A DNA stretch of 64,000 nt. Source: DATJIG01 sp050260515 (GTDB lineage: Bacteria; Pseudomonadota; Alphaproteobacteria; SMXQ01). Numbering within the stretch: position 1 is the first letter of the stretch; each line of letters begins with the position of its first letter. Below the pieces are notes generated by a model that was not told the DNA's origin, did no database searches, and was given only the letters and a program-made list of their open reading frames with translations. The stretch lies in contig JBLNCI010000015.1 of NCBI GenBank assembly GCA_050260515.1, positions 6,242 through 70,241 of the forward strand. Direction: 5' to 3'. The translations under genes and the position numbers were made by a program. Positions 15,926 to 23,040 of the stretch are shown one piece after another.

Positions 15926-16837
15926 ATGGCGGAGCATCATTCCCACGACCACGGTCACGGCGGCGGTATCGCCGGCTTCTTCCGCCGCCTGTTCCACGGG
16001 CACGAGCATCATGATCATGACCATGGGCACGATCACGGGCACGGGCACGACCATGGACATGCGCACGCCGCGCACGATCACGGCCACAGCCATGCCGCCC
16101 ACGCCGACGATCATGGCCATGGCCATGGCGATGGCGGTCATACCCACGGCGGGCACGGCCACGATCATCACGATCACGGACATGATCATGGACATGGCCA
16201 CGATCACGGCCATGATCATCCGCACGTGCACACCGCGCGCGAGTTCCAGCCGGACGAGAAGATCCACAGCTACTACCAGATCCTCGGCCTCGCGCTGAAA
16301 GAGCTGCTGGTCGAGAAAAAGATCGTCACCGGCGACGAGATCCGGAAGGCCATCGCGGATCGCGACACGATCACGCCGGCGCTCGGCGCCCGCATCGTCG
16401 CCAAGGCGTGGACCGATCCCGCATTCAAGGCGCGGCTGCTGCGCGATTCGAAGTCGGCGTGCGCCGAGCTCGGCATCGACATCGGCCCCACCAACCTCGA
16501 CGTCGTCGAGAACACGGACACGGTGCACAACGTGGTCGTCTGCACACTGTGCTCGTGCTATCCGCGGGCGATCCTCGGCCTGCCGCCGTCCTGGTACAAG
16601 AGCCGCGAGTACCGCTCGCGCATCGTCCGCGAGCCGCGCGCGGTGCTGAAGGAGTTCGGCACCCAGGTCCCCGAGTACATGGAGGTGCGCGTTCACGATT
16701 CGACCGCGGATCTGCGTTACCTCGTGCTGCCGGCGCGGCCGGCGGGCACCGAGGGAATGAGCGAGGACCAGCTCGCGGCGCTCGTGAACCGCGACTCGAT
16801 GATCGGCGTCGCGCTGGCCGACGCGGCGAAGCACTGA
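15926..16837 (+). CDS. Cobalt-type nitrile hydratase alpha-like subunit with histidine-rich extension
   Basis: The 303-residue protein has two parts. Residues 1-102 form an extension with about 42 His, mostly HDHGH repeats, interrupted by a short hydrophobic/basic AGFFRRLF patch at 16-23. Residues from about 110 to 303 are a complete nitrile hydratase alpha domain with the metal site VCTLCSCY (Cys206, Cys209, Cys211) and LGLPPSWYKSREYR after it. The CTLCSC form is that of cobalt enzymes and thiocyanate hydrolase. The enzyme should hydrate a nitrile, or hydrolyse thiocyanate. The His-rich part probably stores or loads cobalt or another divalent metal, a role inferred from composition only. Confidence 0.87.
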   Translation: MAEHHSHDHGHGGGIAGFFRRLFHGHEHHDHDHGHDHGHGHDHGHAHAAHDHGHSHAAHADDHGHGHGDGGHTHGGHGHDHHDHGHDHGHGHDHGHDHPHVHTAREFQPDEKIHSYYQILGLALKELLVEKKIVTGDEIRKAIADRDTITPALGARIVAKAWTDPAFKARLLRDSKSACAELGIDIGPTNLDVVENTDTVHNVVVCTLCSCYPRAILGLPPSWYKSREYRSRIVREPRAVLKEFGTQVPEYMEVRVHDSTADLRYLVLPARPAGTEGMSEDQLAALVNRDSMIGVALADAAKH

Positions 16838-16843
16838 CAGCCG

Positions 16844-17038
16844 GTGAACGAGTCCTTCGCCGCGCGCCTGCGCGAACGGCTGGAGCAGGCCGGCTGCTAC
16901 CGCGAATCCCGCGATCCGGCCGGCGAGACCTGGTTCACGCCGCACCGTAACCGCCGGTTCCGCATCCCGCCGGTCGTCCATACTGCCGCCGAGGCCAACG
17001 CGGTCCTGCGCGAGGCCGGCATGGAGGAAGCCTACTGA
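16844..17038 (+). CDS. Small hypothetical protein downstream of the nitrile hydratase genes
   Basis: The 64-residue protein begins at GTG 16844, 6 bp after the alpha-subunit stop, and its TGA overlaps the ATG of the BON lipoprotein (TGATG). Visible features are an amphipathic N-terminal helix (FAARLRERLEQAGCYRE), a basic middle (TPHRNRRFRIPPVVH) and a C-terminal helix (ANAVLREAGMEEA). The pattern faintly recalls HicA-type double-stranded-RNA-binding folds, but no HicB partner exists. Its position suggests a maturation or accessory role for the cobalt enzyme. It does not resemble the known NHase activators, which look like beta-N. Confidence 0.65.
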   Translation: MNESFAARLRERLEQAGCYRESRDPAGETWFTPHRNRRFRIPPVVHTAAEANAVLREAGMEEAY

Positions 17039-17622
17039 TGACCACGTTCCGCACCGCCGTTGCGCTCGCCGCCGCGATCGCCGCGTTCTCGACGCTCGCC
17101 GCATGCACCAGCCCGACCGGGCTGATCGACGCGGCGACCATGCCCGCCGAGGACCGCTCGTTCGCCGACTCGACTGTCGACGCCGAGACCAAGCTCGCGA
17201 TCAACCGCAAGATGCTGGAGACCGAAGGCCGGCTGTTCGTCGACGTGAATACCGTCGTCTACGAAGGCCGCGTGCTGCTCACCGGCAAGGTCGAGAGCCA
17301 GGAGGCGCACGACACCGCCGAGCGCCTCGCCTACCAGGTGCCGAACGTCAAGGAAGTGATCAACGAGCTGGTCGTCACGACCGACCGCAGCTTCGCCTCG
17401 GGCGTGAACGACGTCGCGAACGAGGTGAAGATCAAGGCGCAGCTCGTCGCCACCAAGGGCGTGCGGTCGATCAACTACCGCTGGCGATCGCTCGCCGGCA
17501 CCGTGTACCTGATCGGCACGGCCCAGAGCGCCGACGAGCTCAACACCGTGATCGAGGTCATCCGCCGCATCGACGGCGTGCGCCGCGTCGTCAACTACGC
17601 GCGGGTGCGCGGCGCCGCCTGA
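17038..17622 (+). CDS. BON-domain lipoprotein
   Basis: The 194-residue protein has a lipoprotein signal (lipobox STLAAC, modified Cys23) and two BON domains: the first around residues 45-115 (DVNTVVYEGRVLLTGKVESQEAH), the second around 120-190 (YRWRSLAGTVYLIGTAQSADE). It resembles the outer-membrane lipoprotein DolP/YraP, which binds phospholipid and supports envelope integrity. Its start is coupled to the preceding small gene. Its 3' end overlaps the convergent DUF4202 gene by 28 bp. Confidence 0.88.
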   Translation: MTTFRTAVALAAAIAAFSTLAACTSPTGLIDAATMPAEDRSFADSTVDAETKLAINRKMLETEGRLFVDVNTVVYEGRVLLTGKVESQEAHDTAERLAYQVPNVKEVINELVVTTDRSFASGVNDVANEVKIKAQLVATKGVRSINYRWRSLAGTVYLIGTAQSADELNTVIEVIRRIDGVRRVVNYARVRGAA

Positions 17623-18218
17623 GCGTCCGCCGCCGCGACGGCGCGGGCGACCAGTTGCGCGCGGTCGGGCGGGAGCCCGCCCACCAGCTCCAATGCCAGC
17701 GCGCGGCCCTTCGGGCCCATCTTGCGCCAGGTCTTGGCGACGATGTCGACGACCTTGTCGTCGGGGTGCCTGCGCGAGAAGTCGTCGAACCCCGCTTCGA
17801 GGAACACCAGACAGGCGGCGTCCTCGAGCGCCTGGGTCTCGGGATCGCGCCCGAGGCCCTCCTTGCGGATCAGCGCGCCGACGCGCGCGATCGTCGCGGG
17901 GTCGTAGCCTGACTCCTCCATCAGCCGCCCGGCGGTCTCGGCGTGGAAGCGAGCGAGCTCGCGCCGCCACCGGTTGTAGCCGGCCGTCCCCTCGGGATAG
18001 CGGTTGCGCGGGATCGTCCAGCGGCCGATGTGCTGGGCGCGGGCGGCCAGCCGCAAGGCCTCCGAGGCATCGGGGTCGAGCCGCGCGAGCCACGCCGTCA
18101 TGCGCTCGGCGTAGTCGATCGCCTCGGCGACGTCGCGACCGCCGCGCCGCAGCCGCTTGGGATCGGTGGCGTTGAAGGCGTCGATCCGGGCAACGGCGTC
18201 GCGGAAGCGGTCGCTCAT
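17595..18218 (-). CDS. DUF4202 family protein
   Basis: The 207-residue protein matches the DUF4202 pattern: an N-terminal helix RFRDAVARIDAFNATDP, a conserved ARAQHIGRWTIPRNRYPEG stretch with a His, and a second conserved ALEDAACLVFLEAGFDDF. The arrangement of His and acidic residues within helices suggests an HD-like metal phosphohydrolase fold, but activity is unproven. The C-terminal 9 codons overlap the convergent BON gene. Confidence 0.82.
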   Translation of the reverse strand: MSDRFRDAVARIDAFNATDPKRLRRGGRDVAEAIDYAERMTAWLARLDPDASEALRLAARAQHIGRWTIPRNRYPEGTAGYNRWRRELARFHAETAGRLMEESGYDPATIARVGALIRKEGLGRDPETQALEDAACLVFLEAGFDDFSRRHPDDKVVDIVAKTWRKMGPKGRALALELVGGLPPDRAQLVARAVAAADAQAAPRTRA

Positions 18219-18234
18219 GCGTCAGCTCAGGGCG

Positions 18235-18489
18235 TTATTTGTAGCGGATCTTGCAGTAGAGAATGCTGCCCGCGAGCACTCCGGTCACGAAGTTGGCGAG
18301 CATCAGCGGCCAGTCGTGCGTCAGCACGCCGTAGACGAACCACATCACGATGCCGACGGTGAGCATCGCGAACATGCCGAGCGAGATGTCGCCGGTCGAG
18401 CGGGTCGTCCAGGCGCGGATCGCCTGCGGGACGAACGCGACAGTGGTGAGGAACGCCGCCGTGTAGCCGATCAGGGAAACGCCGCTCAT
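18235..18489 (-). CDS. SemiSWEET family sugar transporter
   Basis: The 84-residue protein has three transmembrane helices and the family's PQ motif (FVPQAIRAWTTRSTGDIS) near residues 19-36. SemiSWEETs dimerise in the inner membrane and let sugars equilibrate across it. The short length and the MWFVYGVL second helix are typical. It lies 16 bp upstream of the DUF4202 gene, in the same direction, and may share its transcript. Confidence 0.88.
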   Translation of the reverse strand: MSGVSLIGYTAAFLTTVAFVPQAIRAWTTRSTGDISLGMFAMLTVGIVMWFVYGVLTHDWPLMLANFVTGVLAGSILYCKIRYK

Positions 18490-18553
18490 CGCATCCTTTC
18501 CGCGGAGGCGGCGAGCATAGAAGGCACGTCATCCCCAGGCAACGCGGGTGCTT

Positions 18554-19021
18554 TCAGCCCTCGCGGACGACGATGCGAACGAGGCGGTCGGTGGTGCGTT
18601 CGGTCCGGGTCAGCGCCTCGCGGAAGACATCGGCGGTGTGACCGTCGGCGACCGTCACCGTGATCGGCTCGCCGTGAACGGCGGCGCGGCCGATCGCAGG
18701 TGCCAGCCGGGTCAGCGCGTCGGCGACGAGCTGGGCCTCGAAATCGAGGACCCGGAGCGGCGGGTCGGGCAGCACCACGGCAGTCGCCGCGGCGAAACGG
18801 GCCGGGAACCATCGGCCGGCGCGGTTGCGCCAGCGTGCGGGACTGAGAGCGGCCTTGAACCGGCTGCGGGCATCGAGGCGACGGGCCTGCTCGCGCCGTG
18901 CCTTGGCGGCCTTCGCCGCCGCCATCATCTTGGCCATCGCCGCCCGCATCTTCTCGCTCAGGACGGCGGTCTTGCCGGCATCGGCGCCGGGCGTCGTTCG
19001 GATCTCGGATTCGGCTCTCAT
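18554..19021 (-). CDS. Hypothetical basic protein
   Basis: The 155-residue protein is not recognised. Its first half is rich in Ala, Lys and Arg (MRAAMAKMMAAAKAAKARRE, about residues 25-44) and looks helical. The second half (LDFEAQLVADALTRLAPAIG and ITVTVADGHTADVFREALTR) looks like a compact alpha/beta domain. Met at 19021 was chosen over an in-frame one 48 bp upstream, because codon use becomes regular only from there; this is uncertain. It has a TetR-like palindrome about 118 bp upstream. Confidence 0.55.
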   Translation of the reverse strand: MRAESEIRTTPGADAGKTAVLSEKMRAAMAKMMAAAKAAKARREQARRLDARSRFKAALSPARWRNRAGRWFPARFAAATAVVLPDPPLRVLDFEAQLVADALTRLAPAIGRAAVHGEPITVTVADGHTADVFREALTRTERTTDRLVRIVVREG

Positions 19022-19138
19022 GCGCTCCCCTTCGACTGCGCAAAGATCCTTATCAGCGAAGCGTGACATCCCGGCGACCGCCAGAGGGCGGCCGCCTCGT
19101 CGGTATTGTAGCGGGAACGGTGCGGTGCGTCACGCCGA

Positions 19139-19158
19139 TATAGACCGACTGGTCTATA
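19139..19158. promoter_or_regulatory. Perfect palindrome resembling a TetR-family operator
   Basis: TATAGACC (19139-19146) and GGTCTATA (19151-19158) form an exact inverted repeat with a 4-bp spacer, GACT. The TAGACC...GGTCTA form is typical of operators bound by TetR-type dimers. It lies directly after the stop codon of the methyltransferase gene and upstream of the 18554-19021 gene. No tetR gene is in the window. Confidence 0.55.
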
Positions 19159-19161
19159 CGA

Positions 19162-19755
19162 TCAGGCGCGGGCCTCGGCGCGCGAGTAGCGCCATACCGC
19201 GGCGGGCGGCAGGTTGTTGGCGGCCCAGCCCATCAGCTTGCCGGTGATGCCGAGCTCCTTGCGGGGCAGCGGCGACAGCGGGGAGTAGGTGTACTGGAGG
19301 ATTTGGCCGCCCGTGCTCATCACCGCGAAGCACGCATCGACGATCGCCTGATGGAACTCGCGCGGCATGCCGATCATCGGAATGCCCGAGACCACGGTGG
19401 CGATGCGGCCCTGGACCTCGGCGGGGAGAATCTCGGTCAGCTTGGTCGCGTCGCCGGTGATGATCCGGAGGCTCGGGAAGCGTTCGGCGAGAACCGCCGA
19501 CATCTTCGGGTCGAGTTCCACCAGGATCAGCCGATCCGTCGGCAGGCCGGCATCGATCAGGGCGCGCGTGATGGCGCCGGTCCCTGCGCCGAGCTCGAGA
19601 ACGTACTCGTCCGTGCCGCGCTTGATATGCGAGGCGACGAGCTGGGCGAGAGCATACGACGAGGGGATGATCGCGCCGACCTTGCGGGGATTGGCAAGCC
19701 AGCGGCGAAAGAAAAGGCCGGTTTTAGTGTCGGCGGGACGGCTTGTGTTGCGCAC
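19162..19755 (-). CDS. SAM-dependent methyltransferase, phospholipid N-methyltransferase-like
   Basis: The 197-residue class I methyltransferase has the SAM-binding motif LELGAGTGAITRAL (about residues 53-66), an acidic end of strand 2 (LVELD) and ITGDATKL. The N-terminal FFRRWLANPRKVGAIIPSS and the lack of a catalytic NPPY motif match PmtA-type phosphatidylethanolamine N-methyltransferases and related rRNA-dimethylase-fold proteins. It may make phosphatidylcholine precursors at the membrane, but other substrates are possible. Confidence 0.75.
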   Translation of the reverse strand: MRNTSRPADTKTGLFFRRWLANPRKVGAIIPSSYALAQLVASHIKRGTDEYVLELGAGTGAITRALIDAGLPTDRLILVELDPKMSAVLAERFPSLRIITGDATKLTEILPAEVQGRIATVVSGIPMIGMPREFHQAIVDACFAVMSTGGQILQYTYSPLSPLPRKELGITGKLMGWAANNLPPAAVWRYSRAEARA

Positions 19756-19844
19756 GGGACCCCTCGGGCGATGTGGTCAGGAAATGTCGGCTAAAGCCGC
19801 GCCGAATGCAACGGTCATGCCTCGCAATGGAATCAGCCATTTAA

Positions 19845-19865
19845 AAGGCCTCCGAGGGGCCCTTA
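19845..19865 (-). terminator. Probable terminator of the 47-aa coiled-coil gene
   Basis: AGGGCC/GGCCTT arms flank a short loop at the very end of the small gene, and the minus strand continues with TTTTAA. The stem overlaps the gene's stop codon. Stem length is modest. Confidence 0.45.
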
Positions 19866-20006
19866 CATGTCATCGCGCTCGTATTTCTCCCGCTCCAGCC
19901 GCTCCTCGAGCTCCTTGCGACGCTTCTCGAGCTCCCGGCGTTCCCGCTCGGCCTTCTCCTCCGGCGTCTCCGGAGCCTTGTTCGATGCATCTGTGGAATC
20001 GCTCAT
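19863..20006 (-). CDS. Small charged coiled-coil protein (47 aa)
   Basis: A short ORF with ATG at 20006 and a GAGGAG ribosome-binding site about 7 nt upstream. After an N-terminal Ser/Asp/Asn stretch and PETPEEKAE, the peptide is almost wholly Glu, Arg and Lys in a heptad-like pattern (RERRELEKRRKELEERLERE), predicting one continuous helix or coiled coil. No family or function is known. The ribosome-binding site and following hairpin support expression. Confidence 0.6.
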   Translation of the reverse strand: MSDSTDASNKAPETPEEKAERERRELEKRRKELEERLEREKYERDDM

Positions 20007-20068
20007 GACTCGCTCCTCGGTGGCGGCGGTGTGGAAATCGTAACGCCGGATGCCGGCAGTGCCAATGT

Positions 20069-20614
20069 CTACCGGCGCACCACGTCCGCCAGCGGCGGCA
20101 AAGCCGCGTCCTTCTCGGAGATCACGACGGCGTCGGGCAGCGGCCAGCGGACGCCGACGGCCGCGTCATTCCAGCGAAACCCAACAGAGCTTTCGGGGTG
20201 GTAGAACTCCGACATGTTGTAGAGGACCTGCGTACGGTCGGCGAGCGTCTGGAAGCCGTGGGCGAAGCCCTCGCCGACATACAGCGCGACGCCGTTCTCG
20301 GCGGTGAGCTCGACCCCCACCCACTCGCCGAACGTGGGCGAGGCCGGCCGCACGTCGACGGCGACGTCGTAAAGCGCCCCGGCGACGACACGCACCAGCT
20401 TGGCCTCCGCGTGCGGGGGGCGCTGGAAGTGCATGCCGCGCACCGTGCCGCGCGCGTCGTTCACCGACACGTTGCACTGCACGACCGCCGGGTTGAGCCC
20501 CGCCGCCTTGAACTCGTCGACGCAGAACGTCCGCGCGAAATAGCCGCGACTGTCGCGCAGCGGCACGATCTCGACCGTAAAGACCCCATCCAGTCGTGTT
20601 GGCTGGATTCGCAT
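20069..20614 (-). CDS. rfbC: dTDP-4-dehydrorhamnose 3,5-epimerase family protein
   Basis: The 181-residue cupin-like epimerase shows the family motifs DSRGYFARTF near residues 19-28, QCNVSVNDARGTVRGMHFQ with the catalytic-base His, and YVGEGFAHGFQTL, followed by the usual YNMSEFYHPE. It converts dTDP-4-keto-6-deoxyglucose to dTDP-4-keto-rhamnose, or does a similar 3- or 5-epimerisation. ATG 20614 was chosen over one 42 bp upstream because the family starts at the MRIQPTRLDGV type of sequence and AGGAGG lies just before it. rfbA, rfbB and rfbD are absent here, so it may serve another deoxysugar in this glycan locus. Confidence 0.87.
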   Translation of the reverse strand: MRIQPTRLDGVFTVEIVPLRDSRGYFARTFCVDEFKAAGLNPAVVQCNVSVNDARGTVRGMHFQRPPHAEAKLVRVVAGALYDVAVDVRPASPTFGEWVGVELTAENGVALYVGEGFAHGFQTLADRTQVLYNMSEFYHPESSVGFRWNDAAVGVRWPLPDAVVISEKDAALPPLADVVRR

Positions 20615-20775
20615 CTCAGTCCTCCTCACGCACGCGTCACCGCGCGCCGCCGCCATCTGACGAAACTACACGACTTCGCGACCGCCGCCTCGGGGCGGGT
20701 GCGCGGAAACGTTGAAAAGCGTCGGGAACCCCTGTAAGCACCGGGGCGACCGTCCTGTCCCGCGCCTCGCCGACG

Positions 20776-22065
20776 ATGCACAGCCTCAAGTACCTCCTCA
20801 GCGCCCTCGCCGCAGGCCGCCTGCTCAAGCGGGCCAAGGTCCTCTTCCTCTACAGCTACTATCTCGCGATCGAAAAAATCAATCCGCGATGGGGCCTCGA
20901 GCGTCCGCGCTTCCGCGTCGAATCCGATCCTCCGACGCCGGTCGAGCGCGATCGCACATCCGGCATCGAAATCCACCTCGTCAGCGACCACGACGCCCGC
21001 GCCGAGTTCGGCCAGCCCGACGCTCGGCGCCAGGCGCTGGTGACGCGGATCGCCGACAAGTTCCGCACCGCCCGGTGCTTCACCTGCGACGCGGCACTCA
21101 CGCCGATGATCCAGGTGGTCAACGCCGCCGACGCCGCCGACTTCATCGAGGTGGCGTGGTGCCCCTCGTGCGACGGCCTCCAGTACTCGGTGATGCCGTC
21201 GAAGGCCTGGATCTCCGGCTGGTACGCGTCGTTCTGGGACAGCACCGGAACGACCGACGAGAAGCTCGAGGAGCGGCGCACGACGTACCGCTACTTCCAT
21301 CGCCTCGCGCCGTACCTGCCGAAGCGCAAGCTCCGGGTGCTCGACATTGGCGCCGGATACGGCGAGAAGATCCGTCCATTCGCCGAAGCCGGCCACGAGG
21401 TCCACTGCACGGAGGCGACGACGCGGCGCGCCGAGTACCTGCGGCAACATGTCACGCCGCACGTCTATTTCGGCACGCTCGACACGCCCGACGTCCGCGA
21501 GAGTCTCCGTCGCAACGGGCCCTTCGATCTGATCTTCAGCTATCACGTCGTCGAGCATATCTACGACGCGCGCAAGGAGCTGCAGATTCTGCGCGACATC
21601 GCCGCGGACAACGCGATCTTCCACCTCGCCATCCCGGAATTCTACAAGGAGGGCATCCTCAACAACGTCTATGCGCTGGAGCATGTCGCCAGCTTCAGCC
21701 GCCGCGCGGCGAAGACGCTGCTGGCCCAAGTAGGCTTCGAGACCGTCGTCGCGAAGGACGATCTGTTCCAGTACTACAGCAACTACTGCCAGTTCCTGAT
21801 CGGCCGCAAGGCACGCAACGGCAACGCGGTCACCGTTGAACGCAACCCCGATCCGGAACGCTGCGCGCGCTATCTTGCGGAGGCGCTGCGGCTCGACACG
21901 CTGGCAGGCATGAACGGTTCGACCTTCAGCTACCGGTACAATGGCCACCGCAAGCTCACCTATCGGATCAGCAACGAGTCCAAGGCGAAATGCCGCAACG
22001 TCGGCGGGCATCTTCCGATCCGCATCTACCACCACGATCTTCCGCTGTTCTGGATGCAATCGTAG
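20776..22065 (+). CDS. SAM-dependent methyltransferase with a Cys-rich N-terminal domain
   Basis: The 429-residue protein has a CFTCDAAL and a WCPSCDG cysteine pair (about residues 98-140), a likely zinc ribbon, then a class I methyltransferase domain with VLDIGAGYGEKIRPFAEAGH (about 190-209) and FDLIFSYHVVEHI. Such proteins often methylate sugars or glycan ends. It begins a plus-strand pair with the PhyH gene (7 bp apart) and is divergent from rfbC. A role in modifying the surface glycan made by the neighbouring locus is inferred from context. Confidence 0.72.
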   Translation: MHSLKYLLSALAAGRLLKRAKVLFLYSYYLAIEKINPRWGLERPRFRVESDPPTPVERDRTSGIEIHLVSDHDARAEFGQPDARRQALVTRIADKFRTARCFTCDAALTPMIQVVNAADAADFIEVAWCPSCDGLQYSVMPSKAWISGWYASFWDSTGTTDEKLEERRTTYRYFHRLAPYLPKRKLRVLDIGAGYGEKIRPFAEAGHEVHCTEATTRRAEYLRQHVTPHVYFGTLDTPDVRESLRRNGPFDLIFSYHVVEHIYDARKELQILRDIAADNAIFHLAIPEFYKEGILNNVYALEHVASFSRRAAKTLLAQVGFETVVAKDDLFQYYSNYCQFLIGRKARNGNAVTVERNPDPERCARYLAEALRLDTLAGMNGSTFSYRYNGHRKLTYRISNESKAKCRNVGGHLPIRIYHHDLPLFWMQS

Positions 22066-22072
22066 TCGATCG

Positions 22073-23020
22073 ATGGCCACAGCGACCGAAGCCCTCCGTC
22101 AGTTCGTCCTCGACCCGATCGCCAAGCGCAGTCCGGCCCTGTTTCTGTTCCGGCTGCTCCAACTCGTGCACGAACGGACCAGCGGCCGGCACGACGCACG
22201 TCTGCGCGGGATTGCCGCAGCGCTGAAACCGAAGATCGCCCTCCCACCCTCGGCCATGCTCGACGACACCGCCGTCGGGGCGGCCGTGGCCGAGCTCGAG
22301 GGTCGCGGCTGGTCCATCCTGCCGTATCGCCTGCCGCCATCCGACATCGCCGAGATCCGGGCGTTCGCCGCGGCGACGGAGGCTTATGTCGACGATCCGC
22401 AGGTCGGCGTCCGCGTCGATCCGGAGGCGCCGCCCGGCGACCATGCGCGTTACCAGTGGCGGATGCGCGATCTGCTCGCACTTCGAGCCGTACAACGGCT
22501 GATCGCCGACAGCGCGCTGCATCGCGTCGCGCAGGATTACATCGGCTGCCGTCCCCTCCTCGCTCATGTCACGATGTGGCTCGATGTCATCCACGAGGGC
22601 GTGTTCGACGCGCACGTCTACCACTGCGACAACGATGGGCCGGGGTTCCTGAAGTACTTCATCTATCTCAGCGACGTCGACGTGGATTCGGGCGCCCACA
22701 CCTTCATTCAGGGCAGCCATCGCATGAAACCGGCGCAGTTCCGCACCTCGGCGCGTTGCGACCGCGACGCGCTGCTCGCTCATTACGGGCTGGAGAACGA
22801 AATCGTGTTCACGGCGCCGGCCGGAACCATCCTGGCCGAGGACACCGCCGGGTTCCATCGCGGCATGGATCCGAAGACCCGGCCGCGCCTTTTGCTGCAA
22901 CTTCAGTTCTCGGCCGTCGACATTCCGCACGTCGAGGAGTTCGCGCTCGGCCGACCCACGATCGCGCTCCCGGGCATCGACCGCGGAATCCGGAAGATCG
23001 GGCGGAAGTTCCTCGCCTGA
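22073..23020 (+). CDS. Phytanoyl-CoA dioxygenase (PhyH) family protein
   Basis: The 315-residue protein has the Fe(II)/2-oxoglutarate dioxygenase double-stranded beta-helix. Iron ligands are likely the His and Asp of YHCDND (about residues 182-187) and the His of AGFHRG (about 261). An Arg in the TRPRLLLQLQF stretch would bind 2-oxoglutarate. It is expected to hydroxylate a small molecule or a glycan/lipid component. The ATG at 22073 follows the methyltransferase stop by 7 bp, so the two genes are probably co-transcribed. No ligand can be named. Confidence 0.8.
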   Translation: MATATEALRQFVLDPIAKRSPALFLFRLLQLVHERTSGRHDARLRGIAAALKPKIALPPSAMLDDTAVGAAVAELEGRGWSILPYRLPPSDIAEIRAFAAATEAYVDDPQVGVRVDPEAPPGDHARYQWRMRDLLALRAVQRLIADSALHRVAQDYIGCRPLLAHVTMWLDVIHEGVFDAHVYHCDNDGPGFLKYFIYLSDVDVDSGAHTFIQGSHRMKPAQFRTSARCDRDALLAHYGLENEIVFTAPAGTILAEDTAGFHRGMDPKTRPRLLLQLQFSAVDIPHVEEFALGRPTIALPGIDRGIRKIGRKFLA

Positions 23021-23040
23021 ACACCTGCCGCGTTGCCGCG

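Noticed and set aside
15926..16300. HDHGH repeats read as a DNA tandem repeat or CRISPR-like array
   Set aside because: Repeat units are irregular in length and coding in one frame only, with a normal ribosome-binding site and an intact alpha domain after it.
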